Source: Sipunculus nudus (Eukaryota; Annelida; Sipuncula; Golfingiida; Sipunculidae). Taken from it: a stretch of DNA of 64,000 bases. Shown here piece by piece: positions 22,845 to 35,600 of this stretch. The translations under genes and the position numbers were made by a program. Position 1 is the first letter of the stretch, and every line of letters starts with the position of its first letter. The stretch is taken from NCBI GenBank assembly GCA_026874595.1, contig CM049306.1, positions 31,706,019-31,770,018 of the forward strand. Direction: 5' to 3'. The notes beneath the pieces were generated by a model. It was given only the letters and a program-made list of their open reading frames with translations, was not told the origin of the DNA and searched no databases.

Positions 22845-23480
22845 AATGGAAATCTTCAGATGTCCATATACTTAGTTAAGCTAGAATTAAAAAATGGAGG
22901 AAGTTACATTCGTACACTCTTTACATAGCACTTTACTTATAGGCCTACTACCTATATTGTTAGCGCTGTTTGTTTTGACCTCGTATCCTGAATTGCTTCA
23001 CCAGAGGGGAGCACTGTATTGTGGTCCAATCAGATAAGACCGTGTGCTGGAAGACAAAACGGTTTATCAGCCAAGCGAGGAATACACGGAGCCAATGTTG
23101 TTCATTTTGTTTTGAGTGACAGCTCATCGCCCCGGCAACCGTTTGAACAAGCCACAAGCTCAGAGAGAATGGCCCCACAGGTGGTATCTGGTTGGAGCCT
23201 GATGCCTGTCAAGTGTTTGTTAGCTTGCATTTGGTTGACTGCTAGTCACATCAGCAGTTTTATTTAAGCAGACAGGCCACGTGGTGTTTAAATGAATAAT
23301 AAATGGTCAAAGGAAGTAGAGGGAAAATTGGTAGCTTCTTTAGAAGAGCAAGATTTCCACTGCCACAGGAGCGTATTACATTCAATACAAAAAACTTTAT
23401 CTGATGGCTGTTACACATGTCCCTTGTTTATAGGTTAGTGGGAAGCCAGTGTTTGGACAGCTTGATGACACACAGTGAAG
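22845..23480 (+). promoter_or_regulatory. Upstream region of OGFOD2
   Basis: This is the sequence before the OGFOD2 ATG. It contains one CCAATCAG box at about 23021. No TATA box stands at a convincing distance, and the region is not strongly CpG-rich. Promoter identity is inferred only from position. Confidence 0.3.
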
Positions 23481-23603
23481 ATGTCACATGCACAGAAGTT
23501 CTATAGATGCCGGTGTTTTCTGACAGACAACTTCTTCCTGAAGGACTACAAGTTGCATGTACGATTTGAGAGTGAGGACCAGCTGCTCAGAGATTATGGC
23601 AAG
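23481..23603 (+). CDS. OGFOD2: OGFOD2 exon 1 (residues 1-41)
   Basis: Encodes MSHAQKFYRCRCFLTDNF...LLRDYGK, the cysteine-containing N-terminal block of OGFOD2. Donor AAG|GTCAGC is rather weak. Phase 0. Confidence 0.88.
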
Positions 23604-26600
23604 GTCAGCTTTATCTTTACAGAGTGGTCTTTGTATCTTTTTAAAGGTTTAATGACTATTTTGTATAATTTTTTTTTACTATCAGTTACTGTTTTCTCCA
23701 GAATCTTTTCCTTAAATTTATGGCACTGTTTATGCTAAGAATTATCCTACTATAATTTGAGGATTTAACTGAGGCCCAAAAAGCATTATTCTGGTCATTA
23801 CTTTGCCGATGCATGTCCACCTGCCATCAAACTCAGATAGATTCCTAGACAGTGTCCATAGAATCCTTTTGTATCCCCACTTCCTTATCACACCCTAACA
23901 GGTTTATTTCTCCTAGTTCCCTAAAACAGCTCATTGGAGATGCTTCAGCCCAGATGTCACAGGTTGCATGTTGAATTAAGGGTATATTGCTATTACTTTA
24001 ACTACTCTCCAAATACAAAGAACATATTGAAGTAAATAACTTTTTTTCAGCTCTGTCAGTGACAAACTTACTGAAATGTTCAAATGAAGATTAGCTCTCA
24101 GTGAAATGGAGGAGGCTACTAGAACCATTTTGTTGATTCTTTTCAGTGTGTGATTTTCAATAAATAATTGATTACTGTGGTTGCCTTCTTATTTGAGGTG
24201 CCATCAAATTTGCTATATTCAGTAATTCACAGTTGCTCTGTGGTCGCGAAATTGAAACCAAGAAGTTTGGAATGCATACCGGGCCATTAACTTTAATTTC
24301 AGAAGCTGCCAGTAGGTGGCGACAATTGTGATTGATGTAAAATAAAGAAAAATGATCCCATCTGCCACATTGTGAACTGGGATATTTTAAGAATCTATGT
24401 TGTAAAATTAGGACTTGATGTATGCTTCATCTATGTTTTTACTTACGTATACAGATAAATTTTTAACAGTATGAGTACTTTCTGGAATTGAGCTGGTCGA
24501 TCTGATCATTTGCTGCTTGCCAGATCTGTAAATGAGTTCTCGACAGATGTAAAACTATGTGGGTCTGGCAGTCTTTTGGTCTGGGGTCTCTTTAAGGGTG
24601 ACGTCTTCTTCAGTTACGCACTGATTTTCATTGAACCTGGTGTATCTGCTTTAAGTGATTCAGGGAGAATAACAGGGCCAATTTATAATAGTATCGGTTG
24701 GCTTAGATTTCATTGTTAGAGCAGATAATATTGTCATTTAATGAACAGGAGTAAGATACACATACCATGACAGTAAACTTATTATACAGTTATGTATTAT
24801 ATGTAGTCACAGGTTAGTTTTTCACACCTTTACTGACATCCGAGTTGTTTTGATTGAGCCTTGGCTCTGATCCAGTTTAAGCCAGCGGGGTCAATGCATC
24901 CTGCAAATGTTGGCTCAGCTGTCTTTTTAAACGTGATATCTGGACAGAGAATTAGTAGGCCTAGATAAGGATAAAATCAGGGGTTTATGAAATAATTATG
25001 TCACTACAGTTTTTAGTTTCTTATTTGATAAATAAAATAATTATAGTACTCTACTAATGATAGAGCCCAAAAAGGAACCCCAAGAAACTTTGAAAAATAA
25101 ATAAATGTGAAAATCCAGCCCCACTGATATAAACACAACCACAGTATTTGATTAATAAAATTCTTTTAAAAACTGTATCTGTAATCAATAAGCCACAGTG
25201 AAGGCAGTGTTGGAAAAAAATAAAGTCCATAAAAGGACCTTTTTCAAGTGAACCTAATTTACCTTTCAATATCACCAGTATTGTAGTGTGACTTAGACAA
25301 TAGAAGTTAATAAGAATAATAAACATATGTTCAATTTCCTATTTTATGTTACTAAGATTGTTTTAATTTTTATTATAATTCTTGACAGGTCTTGAGCAAT
25401 TGATAATAGTATCACTTTTAAGCAGGATCTTGGATAAAAGTTTCAATATTTGTGCCCTTTCTTAAGCTGGAGGATTGTCTTAGCCTCAAGGCTGAATTCT
25501 GTCTGCTTCAGAGGGCTGTAAGTCAGACTTTGTTTGGCCTCAGAAGGCTGTTTGGTCTTGTCCTCAGAGGGCTGCGAGTCAGACTTAGTCTTGGCCTCAG
25601 AGGGTTGTGACTAGTAAAAGTCTTGGCCTCAGAGGAATGTGACTCAACCTTGGTCAAGTCCTCAGAGTGCTGTGACTCGAGCTTGGTCTTGGCCTCAGAG
25701 GGATGAGACTAAGATTTTGTGTTGGCCTCTGAGGGCTGTGATTCAGGCTTGGTCGTAGCCTCAAAGGACTGTGTTTCTGACTTTGCTTTGGCCTCAGAGA
25801 GCTGTGATTCAGACTTTATGTTGGCCTCTGAGGGATGTTAGTCAAACTTGTTGTGGCCTCCAAGAGATGTGACTCTGAGTCGGTCTTAATTGTCCTAAAT
25901 TGACTGTGAGTCAGATTTGGTCATGGCCTCCAAAGGCTGTAATTAAGACTTTGTCTTGGCCTCAGAGGGCAGTGAGTCAGATTTGTCAGGAAAGGTGGTG
26001 ACACTGATTAATTGTAATGATTAGGGGCATATTTACCCTAACAATAATCAAACATTTGCCCTTCTCAGAGATAGTTATATCAGTTAGAAAGGGTTGGTTT
26101 AAATCATATTTATTGTTTGTTATAACAGGATAGTACAAACAAGAAATTTGATTGCAGTTTCCTCAATTGTTGCATGATTTTAGGAAATTTGATTGGGCTT
26201 TCCATAATTGTTTCCAGATTCGATGAAAGGGTTGCATATTTGGAGCAAATGTGATTGCAATACCCTTCAGTTTTGCATTATTTGAGGAAAGGAATATACA
26301 GTCAGGTCATTTTTGTTACAGGTTTTGCGTGAACGAGGATGTCAGTTACAAAGCCAGGTTAATGAAGTGGTGAAGCAGGTAATCATTAATTTCTTATCAT
26401 GTTCATATATTATGAATGATTTATTTTACTTCCTGAAGTGTTATATATTAAAATATTTCAAAGTAAAATCTTACAAGACTGGTGAGTAAACTAGAACTTA
26501 TGTTTGACTCAAATGTATTCAGATACATATAGAATAAATTTATTATGATATAGGAAAGTTACACCCCTCCTGGGCTTTTTTTAAAGTCATTCCGTTAAAT

Positions 26601-29600
26601 TACATTGGTTTTCAGGATTCATTTCTTGCATAGTAAAATGAACTACACAATATTTTTAGCACACCTGTCAGATATTCCAGTTGCACAACATCTCTTTATC
26701 ATCTGTCATCTGTCGGTCATCTGTCATTCATTGTCTGTATGTTAAAATCTTTCCTCAACCATGGCTGGTTAGATTATCATTAATATCTTATTTCACCTGC
26801 ATGTAACAGGTAAGCTTATATGTATATTAGATCTCTGTATTGTTTGTACTTGGAATTTGTACTTAAAATTTGTACTTTATAAGTTGTTGGATGCACTTAT
26901 AGAATAACCTCCCTAAAATATGAAAAAATGTGAATTTTTCCCATGTTGACCAAATCAATTCTTCAAAACTGTTCCAAGCTCCTTTGAGAAAAGGAATGAA
27001 TTGCAGAGCAATGATTAGAATTTTACAACCAGGCTGCATCTGTTGACTAGTATTGTTCTTTGATAAAAAAATAAAAATAAAATCTGTTTAGGGTCAGTTG
27101 TTTGTTACTAGCTTTGGTCATTGCTGAGCCATCTACTCCAAGATTCCTGTCCATTTTCAGCACCCAGCAGTGATCCATAGGAACCTTGCATGTTATAAGA
27201 GAAGGAATGCCAAGTTATATCTCTGGTAACATGCTATTTAATGCCAGTCTGGCTGTTTCTCCAGAAATTTCATGGGCAAAAAGATGGGAAATCTCAACAT
27301 GGCAGTCACTGCAGCAACTCCAGCTGTTAAGGAAAAAAACAGGACATTTATTCCCAAGGTCTGTCTTTTTTTAAGTGTTCTTTACAGGTTAAGTGATAAA
27401 GAGTTTCCTGTTTGAAGAAGAAGAATTTTAGCATTTTCCATTATTTCCACATGCAAAATGCCTACAGATTCAGCAACTTGTGTCTTATTACCTGTTTAAA
27501 TTATTGACACAGTACACTACCCATGGAATGTTTAAAAGTGTATGTTGTTATTAAATATAATTATTTACTTTCTTTAAAATTTTATTTAGTTGTCTTTTGA
27601 ATATGAAAGACGAAGAAAGTCAGCTCAAGAATCCCAAGAAAGAAGAGACACCATTTCAAGAAAATATCAGCAGTTGCACCCTCATCTGTACAAAATCAGT
27701 GTGAGTTAAGTTTTTTAAGTTTATCTAATATTTCCATTCATTTGTTATAAATGTTAAATTATCTAGGGGATTTGATCAATAGAGAACAGTTTAGTTCCTC
27801 AAATACCTGCAGTACTATGACAAAAATTGTTATCAGCAAGGTTTTAGCTCAGCTAACTATAACCCTTTACTGTTCAGATTAGCCTGTGGATTGTCACACT
27901 CCTACTGTTCAGATTTATTTTGCATTTTTTCCACATTTTGACATGAATCTATATAAGAGAATTAACTCAGTAACCGTTAAAGGTATCTTTGTGAAATTTT
28001 CAGCTTTTACTGTCAGGTATATGTCCATCATGTTATTTTATTTATTTTCTACATACCTGGTATGATGTGTATGTAACTAAGGTATATACAGGTAAAAACA
28101 GGTAAATCTGTACTAACTGTATTCCCACTCACTGGTATATCACCAAAATGACCCCTTTCATCCTGTTCAGGTAACCCATTAACCATTTGATAAAAACAAG
28201 GGAATGTAAGGATTTTTTTCACTCTAAGGTAATTATTAATTAAAGGTAAGAAAAAGGTAAATTATTTGGTTTAATACTGGAAAGGGAACCACCAACGAAC
28301 CAGAATGTGCAAGTAAAATTGGATTTTTCTGTGGAAATCAAGCATTTTTCACCTGAAAAGCTTGCTGACCCAAAGAGCACATGCTATGATTATTAACATA
28401 TAATACATATGTTTACCTGTACAGGTAAGTAAAGGTAAATTATTTTTTTTTCTGAATATGTTAGCAAACACCTTGTTCATCATTATAGTTACTATAAATT
28501 AATACCTTCTCTATTTATGGACTGTATAATTCATTTTGATATAAGAACAGGTGCTTTTAATACAGTAATTAAGTTACCTATGTGAATAGTACCTTTGTTC
28601 TTCAACTGATCTAATTACCTGTGGCAGTGACAAAATCATGCTAAAAAGTGGCTGAGAAGAATATGTATAAACAAGTGTCAACTGTGTAAAACCATTATAT
28701 TTTGATTTTTCAGACATGTAAACATAAATTGATAATTTTGGTTAAGGTTACACATAAAAACATACTCACCTGTACAGGTGAGTTCAGGTAAATACAGGTA
28801 AATTATTTTTTTAATGAAGTATATATTTTATACATGTAATAAGGGAGGAAAAAAAACATACAACTTAATTTTGAGTGCCATGTGTAAAATTTTTGAATTA
28901 CAGGTACTAACTGCACCATTTATTGGGTTACCTGAAATGATACCTTTGATCTTAAACAGATTTAATTACCTTTGTAAGTACAGAATATAAAGACAACTTT
29001 TCATTTTAAAAGTGGAGAGGAAATTTTTGAAGGAGTCAAAACAATATGCAGAATCTATCTTTTAATTAACTGCATAGCCACGAGACTTGTCGATTTCAAT
29101 TTTGCCAATTTCTACCTGTAAAAGTTTACTCACCTGCACAGGTAAGATCAGGTAAATAAAGGTAAATTCTCATTTTTTTATTTAAATTATATATTTTACT
29201 TGTTATAAGGGACATCACAATAAAAACTGTTTACTTTTGTCCAATGTGCAAAATATATAATTTATGGGTGTGAAATGCACTAATTATCTAGTTACCTGTA
29301 ATATACCTTTTTATGTCAAATTAATATATTTTAACATGTACAGGTAAAAAACAAATCGCCGACTGATTTTAAAATAAAATCTTGAAAATTGTGTCTCTCC
29401 TGTTTGTTAACATTTCATGCAATAATAAAATTGCTGTTTAGTTGGTCTGTCGCGTTTATCTGCACAGGTAAAAATCCAGGTGCGACAGGTAAACAGGTGT
29501 GCACTTGGTTCGATCAACGATTAGCCTAAATAAACGTTGATATATCCAAATCTTTCCCATTCGAAACAGTGCAAATGTACTAAAATTTGAAATAAAAAAA

Positions 29601-32600
29601 TCAAAACTAATATGTCTTACACTTGTGAAAACTCTTATTTTCTTAATTGAGGGTATCCATGCAATATCTTTTTAAGTACCCGCCCCTCCGCGGCTGACGG
29701 TGATTGAGCGATAATGAGTGAATTTAGCAATATGTAGCACACAAGGTACATTAACGAGGCGGTTTTGCAGACTTTAGTCGCAGAATTATACTATCTAGTC
29801 AATATAACGGAAAAATAAAAATAAATAAAACATTTACAGGGGAATTAAGATGCAAGACGACACGTCTGTTTTGGGTTTTTTTCCTGAAAGGTCCAATTCT
29901 ACAGCGTCATCCCTCAGCCAGCGATGACGCACTGACGCTGCAAACTTTTCTCACCCAATCGTATCAACTTTTACATCGGCAAGGTTCACGTGACTGGGTC
30001 TGGCGTGTTTATTTTGTAAAGTCTTTTAAATGGACAAGGTTCACGTGACTGAGTCTGGCTCGTTTATTATAAGAAGCATCATGAGATGCAGTGCCGACTT
30101 GCGGTCGAATTATTCTTTTTTTTTTTTGTGGGGGGAGTTACCTTGACACATCCTCTCACGTCATGCAAGAGTTACCTGGAAACATCCTCTCACGTCATGC
30201 GCAATATGTATGCATTAGAATCGATTCTTTCCTGCAGGGATCAGAAACTGAGAACACTGGTAGTACTAGTAGAACAATAATTTATTACATATATAATAAA
30301 TATGCACATTAATGTAAACAAATCGTTATTAACAAGAATATAAAATAACGGAAAATCAATATTTTTTATAGTTGGAAAGGTGTTTTTAAAATGTGCTATT
30401 GGGGATCATGCACATAATACCAAAGTTTATAAACGTGTGAAAACGATACTAAACTGTGAAGTAACACCAAAGAAACATGTTTTCACAGTACATTTTAATG
30501 TAAGTTATGTTATTCGAATATATAGGCCTACGTAAGTCCAACAATGCTTATAAAAAGTATGCCTAGTTTCTATGATTTCATAGCAGTACAATCTGGTAAA
30601 TTGCACGTACATATCTTCATGCACTTACTTATCCAGGTCTTCAATTTGCCATTTTATTTCAGTGACATTTAAATGAAGCATAATTACGTCATATGAAATT
30701 AATATAAAAATGAAATATATTATATAATTACATTTATTCAATTCAACTTCGCTTGAAGAAAAGTAGGAAATTTATTTAATAATTTTGAGATGCACAATTC
30801 CTTGGTTAACTAGATGTTTACACGAGACCTAACTTCAAAATCATATAGCTAATCTGGTAACCTCCGTATGTAACTTTGTACATTTAAGCCCTCATATAGT
30901 CAGAAATCATGCACTGCTGATAAAACTTCAGCTTCAGCAGGAAAGCATGCGATCTCCCCAGGCTGCAAGCTAGGTGGTGATTTCACGGAGAGGCAGAGTT
31001 CCAGTTAATTATAAAACAATATGCAGCAACAATTCAATAATTCTTAAGAAGCACCTGGAATGTTCCAAAAACTTCTAATAAGTTATGATCTCTTGGGTGT
31101 TTGTTTATTTATTTATTTTGTATTCACCAGTCCCGTCAGCTGTAGAGACGCGGACCATGACCTACACCTGGCAATTTATACATGTCGTTCGGTTCCCGAA
31201 CATTGTAAATGATGTCATTATCCTTTGATGATTAATGTAATAGATGCCAATTTAAAGCAGTAATTTTCACTCCGAATCTCCGTCTGGTTGGCCACATGTT
31301 GTGTGCTGTCTTTCCGCTAAAATCTTCTGTGTGATAGGAAAATTTCCTTGTGCTAATAAAACTGTCAATCAAACGTGAAAATGACAAGGTCGGTGGGTAA
31401 AAATAGAAGCCGACACCCTGTGGTATTTTAGGTCTTCGAAAGGGGCAAGTTTGAGACAAGGCCATCAAACATTTTGCAATATAGATATATTTGTATACCT
31501 GCGTCTTTTAAATCTTATCTTACAGCAATGGAAAGGTACAATTAGATTTCAGTCTAATTTGTCCACCTGCATGGTTTCTCGGTCGTCATTTTGAATACAC
31601 CATGCGCATGCATATCGAAAGTCCGCATCTTTGGTCTTTATATTTTACTTTCACTGTGTCACCGTCACTATATATATACGCTATAGCTTCTAATTTAAGA
31701 TTGGCGAATGCATTTTATTCATTTTCTTGCAAGTATCATGACTGTGACTGACTCCGCCGTATGACTTTAAAGGATTATCATGACCACGACACATTTTCCA
31801 TATTTAATCCCTGGGCCATAAAGCGGCGTTTATACCGGGCGCACGGTATATGCGATATATATGCAGGCGGTCTGCGGTATACACTATGTATTTTTATGAA
31901 TATAGGCAGCGAATGAAACCGATTTGAGAAATTGACATGGATGAAATGTAAAAAGGAGTTATAAGTTCTGGTATTAGTGGTAAGATTTTATGTTTAAAAG
32001 GTACAAAATTAACTATATCCATAAATTATCTGGCTCTTTCTAAGTTAAGACGGTATCAATTTTATTTTCAATTCATAAAGTCTCTTAGAATGATTGACAG
32101 TTCTTGTGCACGGCCGATTGTGCCCGATAACGATTGTACATAGAATGTTTGGCACAGAAATGATCACTAGTAAACAATCAGACATCACATATATATACGA
32201 CATGATATATGACAGTATCTTCGATTTTTATTTATGAAAATATGTTAATATTTAAAATAAATACTCATTATATGATATCGGTAAAACATAGTTTTCCAGT
32301 GCCATTACATGACACAATTAGGAGGTCACTCAGATCACGTGCGTGGTGTCTGTCAAACGCGTCAGTCAGTCGGACGGCGATCATTGGTCACAAGTTAAAC
32401 CAATAAAAAAAGGGATAATATATGATCTTGGAAATATTTAACGGAAGTTAACTCTGTAAACACATTCCACTTGGTTTTCTCACTGGAATTGATAGCCAAC
32501 ATTTAGTGATTTACCGATTTCTGATGAATTTAGCGAAAGTGTCTGATTTTACTCTCGCAGGCGACATGTTACCAGGGCCCACGTAACAAGGCCACGTGAG

Positions 32601-35600
32601 TGAAAGTCAATCATTTTTATTTTTTTCCAACAAGTCGGCGTCCGCGCCAGTTTGGATCTTGGTCACATATTAGAACAACTCTTGACGTTCTGCTCTTTCA
32701 TTTAAGTACAAATATGATAGATGACAATAGATATTTCACCCCCAAAACTTGCCCCAAATACGGGTATGTAAAATGGGCTTTAGCGCGCCCTGGCGGGCGC
32801 CTTTGAATTCTAGGCCTGTGACAAACCGTGCGCCCGCCAAGGCGGTATTGGAGTTTAAAGGCTTAAGTCATCTGAGTTATTGTTATGGTCCATTGTCAGC
32901 TTTCTATTCATTAGACAGATTGGCACATTTTGGACCCATTAGACCTATGAATAATATTTCTATTCATTAGTAATAAATGTTAAATTATGTAGAGCGTTTG
33001 ATCAATAGAGGTATCTTCAGTTCCTCAAATGCCTTCAGTACTATAACAAAATTGTTATCAGCAAGTTTTAGCTAAGCTGACTTTTAAGTCATCTGAGTAA
33101 AAGTCGTGGTCCATTGTCAGCTGTCCAATCATTAGATAGACTGGCATGTTTTAAAACTGTTAGACCTATAAATAAAAAATTCAACATACAATTAACTGTC
33201 TGTTAGCTCCTCTACTGAACCCAAAACTTGGTCCAATTTCTTTCCTTCGAGAAATTTAGGAAAAAGCTCCATTTGCTATTAATAACTATTGTCACACTTC
33301 AGGACTTCCTAATATCAAAATCACTCATCTGTTTTTGTTCATGTTTAGGATAAATATGCCTCTATATATTTCCTATGTATATGCCTAAAATCAGATCAAT
33401 ATTTTGTAGTTTCTGGAAGTATATTTACTCAGGGCATAAAATTAAATCTTTTATCCAGCTGAAAACAGGGCTTGCACTCAAAAGTATTTGCCGGACCCCA
33501 AAGACTTCCTCCTGACCCAACATGATTGTTTGTTTCAAGTTGTTAATCTACTTCTCTCAGGCGGAAAACAAAACAATTGGCCCAGAGGAGTGGGAGTGTG
33601 CTACCAGTCTATGACACTGTATGCAAATGACTTTTTTGTCATCATAGGTAACAAGTGTTATTTCCATATATGGTAATATTCAATTTACGGAGCAAGCATT
33701 CTAAAGGGAGGCATTTCTCAGTTAGGCATCACACAGGTTATTTTACAACTGTCAGCATACCTCTGGTAGGAAACGATGGTGTGTCTTTTTGTATGAGTAA
33801 TATGAATGGTAAAAAAATGCTGGAAAAGGGGTCCGGTGCCTGGATGACATTTACCGGACCCCTGAGAAAACTACCTGCCATTTCCTGGGGTCAGGCGTTA
33901 ATTTTGCGCCCTGCTTTACATAATTATTGTTGAAGCAAAAGACTTTTTTCAGGGATATAACTTTATTTTACTAAAATTCAATTGTATACCTGAAGTTAGA
34001 TTAGAATTATTTGATGTTGTAAATTATTTGCATACATATAAAATAAGTACTGAATTTATGCCAAACTTTGACCATGGCAAATGTTTATTCCTGTGACTAC
34101 TGTTTATTTAATTTTTACAGCATGTACACATAAGGATTTAATCTGTTAAAATATGAAAATAAAATTCGCAGTTTTGGCTTGTTACATTGTATTGAGGTTT
34201 ATTTTGAGGCTCTGTTGTATTCACTTGTATTGTCAACCTGAAGCAGGCTGCCTGGAAGTCATTTAAAAAGCTCCTTACCTGATTTATAATGTATCACTGG
34301 TTGAGCACCCGTACTGTCACAGATGTACAGTTTACCTCCTATCACCCCACCCCCCCGCACCGGGTGTTTTGCAGTGATTGTTTTTTGAACTGTATTTCCT
34401 TAATTGTAAAGCTATTTATAATCAAATATACAAAACATTTCTTGAAATGGTAATTCAAGGAGTAACCTAGTAGATGTCATGTTGTGGAAATGTAGCATTT
34501 TTTAAGAAATCGATTTTACCTGAAATAATTTAACAAATGAAAATACAGTTGATAATTAAGCCCATCATTATGCATATTTGATAATATATGAGCCAAAGTT
34601 AAGATTAATTATGGTGCATTTTAGACAGCCACAAAGTGGCCGGGGCATATAGTTTTACCCATGTCCGTCCTTCGTCATTCCGAAATCAAACAGTTGTATG
34701 GACTTTTTTTTGCAATGCCTGCAGATATTGGCCTGATTTTTGGTGTGTGGCCAGATAATGACCAGTTACAGATCGAGTTTGCGTTTCGTCCCAGTTGACT
34801 TACTTTTGACCGTTTTACGGCTCCTTAACTTAGAAAATTTCATGAAAAATAGAAATTTTCATGACAAATACACATGTACAGACTTTTTTTCACAATGCCT
34901 GCAGATATTGGCCTGATTTTTGGTGTGGGCAGGTAATGAACAGTTACAGATCAAGTTTGCCTTTCGTCCCGGTTAACCTACTTTTGACCATTTTACGGCT
35001 CCTTAACTTAGAAAATTTCATGAAAAATAGAAATTTTCATGACAAATACACATGTACGGACTTTTTCCCGCAGTGCTTGTAGATATTGGCCTGATTTTTT
35101 GTGTGTGGGCAGATATTGACTAGTTACAGATCGAGTTCGCTTTTTGTCCCATTTGACCTTCTTTTGACCTTTATATGGCTCCTGAACATAGAAAATTTCT
35201 TAAAAATAGAAAATTTTTATGACAAATACACATGTATGGACTTTTTTTTCGCAATGCTTGCAGATATTGGCCTGATTTTTGGTGTGTGGGCAGATATTGA
35301 CCAGTTACAGATTGAGTTAGCGTTTCGTCCCAGTTGACCTACTTTTGACCATTTCATGGCTCCTGAATATAAAAAATTTTATGAAAAATAGAAATTTTCA
35401 TGACAAATACACATGTACGGACTTTTTTTCGCAGTGCCTGCAGATATTGGCCTGATTTTTGGTGTGTAGGCAGATATTGACCAGTTACAGATCGAGTTAG
35501 CGTTTTCTCCCAGTTGACCTACTTTTGACCATTTTACGGCTCCTGAACATAGAAAATTTCATGAAAAATAGAAATTTTCGAGACAAATACACATGTACGG

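Noticed and set aside
25484-25990. CRISPR-like array
   Set aside because: Units are contiguous 33-bp repeats without unique spacers, in an animal genome.
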